DNA of 64,000 bases from Ligustrum vulgare (taxonomy: Eukaryota; Streptophyta; Magnoliopsida; Lamiales; Oleaceae), in contig OY743187.1 in assembly GCA_963555705.1 (NCBI GenBank), forward strand, positions 18,056,133-18,120,132, in the 5' to 3' direction. The notes below the pieces were generated by a model. That model was given only the letters and a program-made list of their open reading frames with translations, ran no database searches and had not been told where the DNA came from. The position numbers were made by a program, and so were the translations under genes. Within the stretch, counting starts at the first letter, position 1. Each line of letters opens with the position of its first letter. Below, piece after piece: positions 10,251-19,919 of the stretch.

Positions 10251-12368
10251 TTATTGAAAATAGCGACGAAGGTGATCTGTGTTCCAAGGATTACACAAAG
10301 GTACCCCGGACAAATCTTCAATTATGTAAGTACCAGGTACCACCTCGGCTGTGATCCTGTAAGGGCCTTCCCAATTGGGACCCAAAGTCCCTACTCCTGA
10401 TTCTTGAGTTGAAGGAAGAACCTTTTTTAGGACTAAGTCTCCAATATTAAAGCGTCGCCCTTTCACCCTTTTATTGTAGTATCGAGCCATCTTTTCCTGG
10501 TATCTGGCCATCACCACTTGAGAATCGTTCCGTTTCTCCATGAGGAAATCCAAACCGGCTCTTTGTGCTTCTTCATTTCTCACTTCGTCGTAATTAATCT
10601 GTCGAAGTGAGGGTACCCCAATTTCGATGGGACATACCGCCTCGGTGCCATATGCCAATGAGAACGGAGTTTCACCAGTTGCGGTGTGAGAAGTGGTGCG
10701 AAGCGCCCATAGCACTTGCGGGAGCTCATCTACCCATGCGCCCTTTTTGGACTCCAACTTCCTTTTCAGGGTGTTTTTTATGGTTTTGTTCACTGCTTCC
10801 ACTTGCCCATTGGCCTTCGGGTGATGTGAAGATGAAAACAGCTTTCTAATTCCCAAATCACCACACAACTCGTCCACGCTTCTGTTTTTAAACTGTTTAG
10901 AATTATCACTAACCAGCGAATGGGGTACCCCAAACCGGCATATGATATTCTTCCAAATGAACTTGGTGGTGTTGACCTCGGTGATTCTCATAAGTGGCTC
11001 AGCCTCGACCCACTTGGTGAAGTAGTCAATTGCTACTATAGCAAAGCAATTATTTCCGGCTCCCCTAGGCATAGGACCTATAATATCAACCCCCCATTTT
11101 GAAAAAGGCCAAGGGATGGTCACCACGGTTAGCCTGTGATGTGGCTGATGCAGTATGGTTGCGTGTCTTTGGCATTTATCACACTTGCGCACAAAGTCAT
11201 GAGAGTCCTTTCGCATAGTGGGCCAAAAATACCCCTGTTTGAGGGCTTTCCGAGTTAGCGATAGTGCCCCGGCATGGTTTCCACATATACCTTCATGGAT
11301 TTCCCTTATTACATATCGCCCTTCCTCAGGCCCAACACATCTTAGCAACGGGGAGGTGAAACTCCGTTTATAAAGTAGATCATCCAAGAGTACGAAATTG
11401 GCAGCATACCTTTGCAATTTCCGAGCTGCTTCAGGCTCGTTTGGCACTGTCTGGTGCCTCAAATATGCAATCAGCGGATTCATCCAGGATCTCTCTTCCT
11501 CTACCATCAAAATCTCTGGTCCTGGCTCAATAGAGGAGGTCAACATGCGCTCAACCGGGATCAGATTATATAGCTCCGCATCACTACTGCTTGCTAGTTT
11601 GGACAGAGTATCAGCGTTGGAGTTTTTTGTTCTGGGGATGTGCCGCAATTCAATTTCTTCAAAGTGTACCGCCAAATCTCTTACTTTCTTCAAGTAAGCA
11701 ACCATAGAGGGTTCTTTGGTAGAAAATTGCCCATTGAATTGATTTACAACGAGCTGCGAATCGCTGTTCGCCACTATGGACTTGATCTTTAAAGCTTTGG
11801 CAAGTCTTAACCTAGCTAACAACGCCTCGTACTCAGCAACATTGTTCGAGGCTTTGAACTCGAAGCGGATTGCGCTATGTAGTTTAAACCCTTCTGGGCT
11901 AATTAATAATATGCCCGCACCGGATCCCTCCTTAGCCGAGGACCCATCAACAAATAATTTCCACTCCTGGCTAACCTCTGTGTTATCAATCATTTCGACC
12001 TCCGGCGGGTGTGTGAATTCGACTACGAAGTCAGCCAAAGCTTGGGCCTTTATCGCAGTCCGAGGCGCATAGTGTATGTCAAACTGGCTTATTTCTATTG
12101 CCCATTTCAGTAATCTCCCAGATACATCTGGTTTTTGCAACACTTGTCTCATGGGAAAGTCGGTGAGCACGTGTATGGAGTGTGCTTGAAAGTAGGGGCG
12201 AAGTTTGCGAGAAGCGGTGAGTAGTGAAAGGGCAAGTTTCTCCATATCTGGGTAGCGTGTCTCCGCATCTAGCATGGCTTTACTCATGTAATATACTGGA
12301 AATTGATTCCCCTCCTCTTCTCTGACCAACACGGAGCTAACAGCCTTTTTGGACACAGCCAAATACAA
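10251..12368 (-). pseudogene. Tat pol fragment: RNase H, second RNase H and integrase
   Basis: A 705-residue frame. Residues 1-120 are the end of the Ty3-type RNase H (AETRYPDMEKLAL). Residues 137-262 are a second RNase H with FVDGSSA (D141), NNVAEYEALL (E180), NSDSQ (D203) and NADTLSKLA (D253), the duplicated domain typical of the Tat lineage. Integrase follows: an HHCC zinc region (H358, H364, C396, C399) and the catalytic triad D428, D488 and E524, all present, then a GPY-like tail. Protein sequence is intact here, but the frame is separated from RT by a one-base deletion near 12381-12386, so it cannot be made as part of the polyprotein. Confidence 0.92.
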
Positions 12369-13192
12369 GTAGAGAGGCTCGCCGCCTTTGACTTTGATAG
12401 CAATGGGGGTCGTCCCAAGGATGCTTTCAGGTCGGCGAAGGCCTGCTCACACTCCGGTGTCCACTGGAATCGTTTCCCCCCTTTTAGGATTTTGAAAAAT
12501 GGCAAGCATTTGTCTGTGGATTTGGAGACAAATCGATTCAGGGCTGCGATTCTTCCCGTTAAGCTTTGCACCTCCTTTGGATTTCGAGGCGATTGCATGT
12601 TTAACAAAGCATCGATTTTGTCGGGATTAGCTTCGATTCCTCTTTTATTCACCATGAACCCAAGAAACTTTCCAGATGCTACTCCAAATGCACACTTCGC
12701 CGGGTTGAGCTTCATCCGATATTTCCTCAAAACATCGAAGGCCTCTGACAAATGGCGGATATGATCCGCGGCGACCATACTTTTGACCAACATGTCATCA
12801 ACATACACCTCCATGGTGTTTCCCAATTGTTTTACAAACATGCGATTCACTAGCCTCTGATAGGTAGCTCCCGCATTTTTCAAGCCGAACGGCATTGCTT
12901 TGTAGCAATAGAGTCCTCTATCTGTTATAAACGAGGTATGCTCCTCGTCCGATTCGCACATGGGGATCTGATTGTATCCGGAGTAAGCATCCATGAAGCT
13001 CAGGAGCTCATGCCCTGCCGTAGAGTCAACCAATTGATCGATCCGGGGCAGTGGAAAGCTGTCTTTTGGACATGCCTGGTTCAAATTCGAAAAATCAATA
13101 CATACTCTAAGCTTCCCATTGTGTTTTGGTACTAAAACAGGGTTTGATACCCACTTCGGATAGTGCGATTCTCTGATGAAGCCATTTTTCAA
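12284..13192 (-). pseudogene. Tat reverse transcriptase fragment
   Basis: A gypsy RT with PKWVSNPVLV and LRVCIDFSNLN (motif region 1-2), SFMDAYSGYNQI, MPFGLKNAGATYQRLV and the catalytic YVDDMLVKS box. It starts downstream of a TAG codon (complement of 13205-13207) and of an 11-bp tandem duplication, and ends in a wrong frame after a one-base deletion near 12381-12386. The catalytic residues themselves are intact, so the decay looks recent. It was originally one frame with the protease above and the RNase H/integrase below. Confidence 0.92.
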
Positions 13193-13236
13193 TAGCTTCG
13201 TGACCTAGTCTTTCAAGGCCTCATACTTGTCTGAAC

Positions 13237-14298
13237 TCATAGGTCTTCTCTTCTGCCTATACCCAGGGCTTTGTGGATCAACCTGGAGTCAACCTGGAGT
13301 CTGTGACATGCCTCCTTAGGATCAATCCCAACCATGTCGCCATGCTTCCATGCGAATACATCGAGGTTTTGAAGTAGGAAGTCCTTTAATTGACTCTTGT
13401 ATTCGGTTGGCGAGTCCAGTCTGACCTGTAATTCCTTGATTGGGTCCAGTGGGTCTACGCCGAAGCACTCCAACCTTTCGGCCGGGGTGGGGCAATTGTC
13501 ACCTGCCATCCTGGGGTCTAGATCTGCTAAATCCTCTTCTAGGATCATCGTGACATCCTTATCTCCAGATGGCCCTTCACCCAATCTTTCAGGGTCTGGA
13601 GCAGCCTCGGCCATGACTACATCACTAATCATGTTTAAGCTTCGATCTTGAAACTTCTGGATTGCATTTGTGTAACAAGCACGGGATTCTGTTTGGCTTC
13701 CCCTCACAGTTGCAACGCCATGCTCCGTAGGGAACTTCATGCAAATGTATTTTGTATGCGTTACAGCCCCCAAGTCAATGAGACCAGGCCTCCCAATTGA
13801 GCCATGATAGGAGGAGATTTTGTCAACCACCAAGAATTCCATAGGGATTCTGGAGAGGGTCGGGGCTTGCCCTACTTCAATCATAAGGGTTATGGACCCT
13901 CTGGGGGTTATGCTGTCCCCGGTGAATCCGTATATCAGATCAGGGACCGGAATGAGGGGAGTGCTGATCCCCATCTTATCAAAAGTTACCCCGTAAATTA
14001 CATTTACCGAGGCACCATCATCCACCATCATCCGTGATAGCCCATTTCGAGCCACCACCACTCTGATAACCAATGCGTCGTTGTGTGGAGAGTGTACTCC
14101 AACGGCATCGTCTTGTGTGAATGTGATAGGCTCCGTCCGAGGCATCCCAACAGGATGGGAATGGATATGATAGTTCACGTTGGCGGGCTGCTTGGCCTCT
14201 CTTATATACCTCTTTTGGGAGTTGTTTGTGCTCCCACCTGGGTGGGGGCCTCCCAGTATTGTGTCAATTTCACGGATGGGGAGGTCGGTCACAGGCAT
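13237..14298 (-). pseudogene. Tat protease fragment and gag-pol linker
   Basis: Aspartic-protease region of a Tat element with the active-site-like VDDGASVNVIYG and a downstream SIGRPGLIDLGA. In frame above 14298 the reading continues upstream to a gag zinc-knuckle-like segment near 14508-14590. It ends in a stop only because an 11-bp unit, tcaacctggag, is repeated in tandem at 13278-13288 and 13289-13299, shifting the frame. The natural frame continues into RT on the other side. Confidence 0.85.
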
Positions 14299-14507
14299 AG
14301 GTGGTTCCCGTGTGTCTTTGGCATGTGCCGAGGCAGTGTCTTGGCCCTTATTCCTGTCTCTTTGACGATTATCAATTCTTTCCTTAGTTGAGTTCTTCCA
14401 CGGAGCTCTCCTATCAGCTCGGTTGAACTTCTGGCCACCAGATTTTTGTGTCCGCCCTGTGTCAGGGGGAAAATCACCTCTACTTCTCCCCTGTGCCTTT
14501 TGGTCGG

Positions 14508-16229
14508 CTAGCAGGTGGATTTCTCTGCAATCCTCTGTTGCATGACCGTAATACCTGTGGTAGGCGCAGTAAGCCCAATCATGGGCTGTTTTCCACTTCG
14601 ACCGCTTTCCACTCTCCCTTGAGCCGTGTGAGGATTTTGAGAAGGGGTGTTAGAGTGTAAGTGAGGGATAGCCTCCGTGATTTCTGATGCAAAGCTAGAT
14701 CCCGTCCCCGGGAATGGCCGAGGCGCGCCACCTCGGTTACCGCCAATCCTATCCTTGTTTCCTCCCTTTTTGAGGTCCGCTTCATTGGGATATCCAAGGT
14801 TGTATCTCCCTTGGGGGTGATTATTTCTGGCCCTAGCCATTTCCTCTGATACAATCTCTTCCTTCATCAGGTCTACCAGGGTATTGTAATCTCTTGGTTT
14901 CCTGCTCCGGACATCCCTCCAAAACATGCTGGTCATATCTAGCCCTCCTTTTAGGGCGGAGAACATCTCCGCTTCTGTGATATTTTCGCAGATATGCATT
15001 TCTTCAGTGAATCTAGCTAGGTAACTTTTCAGAGATTCGTCCCTTCCCTGCCTCAGATCCTGAAGGCGTTGGAGTGGGAGTTGACCAGGCCTGGAAGAAA
15101 CAAAGCCATTCTTAAAAGCAGTTTTCATATCCCTCCAACTGTGGATGCTACCAGGAGGGAGTTTTTTATACCATCGTATGGCACTTCCCTCAAGGGTTAA
15201 AGCAAAAGCTTTACATTCCAGTGCCGGGGTGGCCCCGGCTATTTCCATGCTGGCGCGGTAATTTAACAGGTGATCATCAGGATCACCTCGGCCAGAATAC
15301 TTTGCTATTTCCGGCATTTCAAAGTCATGGGGGACGAGGCATCTACGGAGGCCCTCTGTGAAGGGACTTACTTCCTCTTCGTCATCCAATTCGTACGACG
15401 GCAGCTCGCTGTTCTCGTCATGACCGGAATACTCCGGATCACGGTATTGGCCATAGAGCGGTGGAGCGTACTCCTGCCCTTGCGGTGGTGGAACGCGGCC
15501 GTAGTTTGGCCTTTCATGGCTCTGTAACTCATTGCGAGGATTAGTCCGAACTGCTTCGGCTCTTCTTTCTTGCCTATTCCTAGGCTCATGTGCTGATGCC
15601 ATCCTTTCTCCTCCCATACCTCGTTGGTTCCTGTACATTTGACCCTGCGATAAGGCTTCTTCAGCGCGTCGCTCGCGCCTATTTCTAGGCTCTGCGGCAT
15701 TGTGCCGACCTGGGTCCGTTTGTCCCCATCGTTGTCCCCTGAATAACCCTCCTATTCGGCTGAAAACACTGCCGAAATTTGCGGGAGAAGCCTCCCTGTG
15801 TCTAGCTGGGAGTGGGTTTTGTTCCCCATGTGTTTCATGTTCTGGGTCTCGCTCGTAGAAGGGCTCGGATTCCACTTCGGCGTATGCCTGCGGGTCCTGA
15901 TAATAATAAGATACAGTGGCCGCCTCAGATGGTGAATAATGTGGCTGTGAGTATTGTTGAGGCATCGCAGGTTCGTTCACAGTATACCCTCTGGCCATAA
16001 AGACATTCATTGCAGCAGTTTGTTCTATTTGCTGCCTCTGCATCTCCAGCATTTGGGCCGCCATGAGTGTCATGTCTCGCATCATGCGGCGATTTCGGTG
16101 CCGGCGAGGTGGATTAGGTTGTGCCACCTCCTCGTTGGCGTTTTCATGGGGTTCTTGAGGAACTTCGTCCTCGCTGTGTCGGCCACTTCTTCCCCTACGG
16201 GGGTTAACATCACCGTCACTTTCATTCAT
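14508..16229 (-). pseudogene. Tat gag
   Basis: Frame of 573 codons. A charged, Arg/Pro-rich N-terminal half, with repeated RNRxERRAE segments, precedes a Retrotrans_gag capsid-type domain (FEMPEIAKYSG, AFALTLEGSAIRWYKKLP, FTEEMHICENITEAEM). The frame shifts about 45 codons before the stop. In the adjacent frame a cysteine/histidine segment (YCAYHRYYGHATEDC) continues into protease. A one-base loss in a T/C run near 14641-14643 explains the switch. gag and pol therefore once formed a single frame. The ATG at 16229 follows the leader with 40-bp repeats. Confidence 0.9.
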
Positions 16230-16318
16230 ATTTCAGAAGAATTTCTGGTCTTAGATTGCTTTTCAAGGATAGATAGACCTTTGTCTCGCTGCTTCAAACC
16301 TTTTTCAAGGTTGTTAAA

Positions 16319-16540
16319 CTTATGTTTCAAAGTTCTTTACCTTTTTCAAGGGTGATCCAGCTTATCTTTCAAAGCTCCTACCTTTTTCAAGGCCAACCAG
16401 CTTATCTTTCAAAGCTCCTACCTTTTTCAAGGCGAACCAGCTTATCTTTCAAAGCTCCTACCTTTTTCAAGGCGAACCAACTTATCTTTCAAAGCTCCTA
16501 CCTTTTTCAAGGCCAACCAGCTTATCTTTCAAAGCTCCTT
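16319..16540. repeat. 40-bp tandem repeat in the Tat gag leader
   Basis: About 5.5 copies of a 40-bp unit built around cttatctttcaaagctcc and cctttttcaagg. Units lie at 16361-16400, 16401-16440, 16441-16480 and 16481-16520, with a diverged first copy and a partial last copy. They differ at a few positions. They sit between the 5' LTR and the gag ATG (minus strand), in the untranslated leader. Confidence 0.95.
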
Positions 16541-16665
16541 GCAGTTATCCGCTCTATTTATTGTAAGAGGTTATTCGTCCTTTTTCAGAACTACCTTTCT
16601 ATGTGTGGCTTCTTACCATGTGTTTTCGTGGTTAGCAGTATGGCTTCCCACATACGGAACCAAAA

Positions 16666-17338
16666 TGTTGACCACAAAATCCGGCTGGACTTTGGACCAA
16701 TACGTCTCAGCTCCTCCCTCTTTGACATGTGGATCTCCTGCGCACTAGGACAAACAGTCAGCTTGCAAAGGGGGCCGAGGTGGCTCCCGTTTGCACTCCG
16801 ATGCCTAAGTCAGTACTCATTTTAGGCGAATGTGTATATATTGGATGCGGGAAATATAAGTGTGTAAAAGAGAGAAAAGGGAGTGAGAGAAATATAGAGT
16901 TGAGAGTGAGAAATTGCTAACCCCAACTTGGAGACAATTGTGCTTCATTTATAGAGGAACTTCTTGTCTTGGATTACGACACGTGGCATACTTTACACTT
17001 GTCACCACCCTAGCTCATGGAAGTGACAACCTTGCTTTTCAACCGTAATCATTGCTACATTTCGTAGGGGATGGGCGCCTGTCATGTCTTGGTAAATGCA
17101 GTGTCCCATCACTGACTCTATCTCTCTTTTGGTTAACGCCATAAAGCACCCCAGCTGAGTGTAAAGCACATCGGCTGGTGCGTTAACCAGGTCGGCTAAA
17201 GAGGTTTGCTTGACGTACCACCTCGGAAATCATCCCAGGTGATACTTTAGGCCTTTAGTGGTAGGTCAAGGTCCGTTGGGCCACTATTGGGCCTTCGCTG
17301 GTGGATCACTGTACCTTTCTCTGGGCCCGGATTCAACA
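16666..17338 (-). repeat. Tat element 5' LTR (right copy)
   Basis: A 673-bp partner of 5220-5891, with the same ends and a minus-strand TATA box near 16947-16955. The gggcc duplication follows at 17339-17343. Confidence 0.95.
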
Positions 17339-17343
17339 GGGCC

Positions 17344-17507
17344 AAAGCCCAAACCGACCAACCCGACCGAAATTTGGAGGGTTGGTTTGGGTTGGGTTTG
17401 AATTCGTAATTGAGTTGGGTTGTGTTGATTTTTTATCAACCCGACCTTAGTGGGTTGGGTTCGGGTTGGGCAAAAAATCGACCCAACCCAACCCACGCCC
17501 ACCCCTA
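17344..17507. mobile_element. hAT-like MITE, right half
   Basis: Continuation of the element starting at 4874. It carries GGGTTGGG/CCCAACCC repeats and ends cacccccta-like at 17507, the complement of the left end. It is followed by the exact 8-bp duplication cttttgac (17508-17515). Confidence 0.8.
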
Positions 17508-17515
17508 CTTTTGAC

Positions 17516-18070
17516 TGCACCTGCCTGGCCCTCGTGTCCCATTAAATCTTCGACATTATCCTTCTAGAAGACTCTCCCTTACCCGGCCTAACCTACATTT
17601 TATTTATTTTTGAATTAATTTAAGTGCACAATTATTTTGATAATGTAGATGATAATTTGATGATGTGGAGATATTATTATTATTGATTTAAAAGATGATG
17701 TGATGTGTGAAAAGAAAAAATTACGCCACGTAAACAAACTGTAAACGTAATTGTGATCCCTAATTGTGACCGTAGCAAAACTGTTTATTTTTTAGTTTCA
17801 GCTTTTACTTTCCTTTGATTGTTTAGAATTAGAAAATTGACTTGACTGAGCTTTACCTTTTGCCTTTGACAAAGCTCATTGACTTTTCAACTATTGCTAT
17901 TTTTCTTTTTTAATGTTTTGTTTATTTAATTTTTTGTCTTTTTATCTTATAATTTGTTTGTTTATTTAATTTTTTTATTCTATTTTTTTATCTTATAATT
18001 TGATCCTTTTGTAATGCATTATTTTTGTCTTTTATTTTGTTGTAAAAAAAGAAAAATCTAATAGAGGAAC
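17516..18070. other. AT-rich spacer, no gene seen
   Basis: No supported frame. A segment starting gtaatgcattatttttgtc (about 18011-18070) recurs in diverged form at about 18447-18505. Confidence 0.5.
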
Positions 18071-18071
18071 A

Positions 18072-18350
18072 TATATTAATTTTTTTTTTTTTGATATTCT
18101 CCTATTTAGTTTTGATTAAGCCTCCATTTGATAATCAAAATAAATTAATTTATAAATCAGCTTATAAATTGTATAATTTTTCAAACCAATTTTTAATTAA
18201 ACACATTTTCTCTCTCTAATTTTCAAATACTACTTTTTACCTCAAAATCATAGATAAATCAATTTATAAACCAAACAGTGTACTAAAAAATCTGATTTTA
18301 ATTTCAAGTAAAAGTCAATAATTAATGTGTGGTTGAAAAAAATGTGAGTT
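18072..18350. repeat. Dispersed repeat, family copy 1
   Basis: About 280 bp starting attaatttttt, then gatattctcctattt and gattaagcctcc, and ending with aaaaatgtgagttccat. A clearly related copy lies at 43683-43954, with a truncated one at 43342-43470. Inside it are mirror elements such as tttataaatcag and aatttataaacca. Class is uncertain; it is probably a small DNA transposon. Confidence 0.7.
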
Positions 18351-18780
18351 CCATAAAATATGTTGTTAAAATTGATTGTTAACTTTTACTTGAAATTAAA
18401 ATCAGAACCGAACAAGAGAATGTCAAACGAAATTTACGATGTTTGTAATACATTATTTTTGTCTTTTATTTTGTCGTAAAAATATCTAATAGAGGTACAT
18501 ATATTTAGAATCCTTTAATTGTTCTAAACAATAAATTTACCCTATTAAACATTTAAGATCATCGTCATTACTTGGAATTTAACATTTTAATAAAAATCAA
18601 GTAAAAATAGTTTCAATATTTCATAAGAATGATAATTAAACATTTAGCAGAAACTTTAAAATACAAGGCCCATTTGTTTTCATAAAATATATCAAAATCA
18701 AGCCCCAAATAGTATTTATCTTTTAAATAGTAGAAGAATAAAATTTCATTCCAAAATTATTTTAAATACGAAAGGGCTTA

Positions 18781-19916
18781 GACCTCGTTCTCTTTGCTGT
18801 TTTGAGCCCGTTTTGAGTTTTCGATTTTTGAAAATATCGAAAACGCGTTCACTTTGCCCATTTTCAGAAACGCGTTTTCCAAAAAAAAAAAAATACAAAG
18901 GAAACTCAAAACGAATTTATTGCATTTTGAATATTTTGTGTTAAAACGACCAAAACGCGTGTTTTGATTTTTTTTTTCTTTTTTTTTTGTGTAAATTTGA
19001 GACACTTCCTTTACTTGAAGTTCTTATATTATTTTGCCATTATATATAGATCCATGTTAAGGTTTTTTTTTTTTTAAATTTATTTATTTATTATTATTAT
19101 TTTAAATGTGAGATACTTCCTCTACTTGAAGTTCTTATGTTATTTTGTAATTATATATAGATCCATGTTAAGATTTTTTTTTTTGTAAATTATTATTATT
19201 ATTATTATTATTTTTTTTTTTTGTAAAAGTGAGACATTTCCTTCACTTGAAGTTCTTATATTATTTTGTCATTATATATAGATTCATGTTAAGATTTTTT
19301 TTTTTTTTTTGGTAAAAGTGAGACATTTCATTCACTTGAAGTTCTTATATTATTTTGCCATTATATATAGATCAATTTTAAGATTTTTTTATTTTTGTAA
19401 AAGTGAGACCCTTCCTTCACTTGAAGTTCTTATGCTATTTTGCCATTATATAGATCCATGTTAAGATTTTATTTTTTTTTTTGAAATTTTTTATTTTTTT
19501 TATTATTATTATTTTTTGTAAATGTGAGACACTTCCTTCATTTGAAGTTTTTATGTTATTTTGCCATTATATATAAATCCATGTTAAGATTTTGTTAGTA
19601 TGGGGTTAAATTTTTGTTTAGCTGAAACAATATTAATGATGAATTTATTGACATAGTGAAGTAACTGATTTATTAACATTAAAATTAACGTAATTCAACA
19701 AATCAATCATTTTTTACATATAAAATATCCAAAAATAAATATATCAAAAAATTACAAAGTAAACACATTTTTCAGTTTTCTATTTTTGAAAACAGTTTTT
19801 CAAAATTACAAAGAGAACATGTTTTCAGTAATCCCAAAACAAACAACCAAAATCCAAAATTCAAAACAAAATCCAAAACTCAAAATTCAAAATCGAAACA
19901 CAAAGAGAACGGCCCC
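18781..19916. mobile_element. Harbinger/Tourist-like non-autonomous element
   Basis: Terminal inverted repeats: the left end is GACCTCGTTCTCTTTG and the complement of the right end is GGGGCCGTTCTCTTTG. TTA lies on each side (18778-18780 and 19917-19919), the 3-bp target duplication expected of PIF/Harbinger. The ends are followed by subterminal AAAACTCAAAA-type repeats. No transposase inside; the centre is an AT-rich minisatellite. Confidence 0.75.
18985..19590. repeat. Minisatellite of six units inside the Harbinger-like element
   Basis: Six copies of a unit with gtgagacacttcctt, cttgaagttcttat, attttgccattatatata and gatccatgttaag. Units are about 90-125 bp because poly-T and ATT spacers vary. 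Confidence 0.9.
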
Positions 19917-19919
19917 TTA

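Larger units (their letters stand above)
5220..17338 (-). mobile_element. Tat-lineage Ty3/gypsy LTR retrotransposon, complete but inactivated
   Basis: A 12,119-bp element with two 672-673 bp LTRs (TGTTGACC...TTCAACA) and an exact 5-bp target duplication gggcc on both sides. gag, protease, RT, RNase H and integrase read on the minus strand. A second RNase H between RT-RNase H and integrase marks the Tat lineage. A minus-strand TGG about 3 nt inside the right LTR (from 16662 down) is where a primer-binding site is expected; I could not name the tRNA. A purine-rich tract, the complement of 5892-5907, precedes the left LTR. An antisense spliced gene occupies 6706-9232. gag-pol carries four disabling lesions. 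By hand I count about 14 substitutions and one indel between the LTRs, roughly 2%, so the insertion is fairly recent. Confidence 0.95.
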
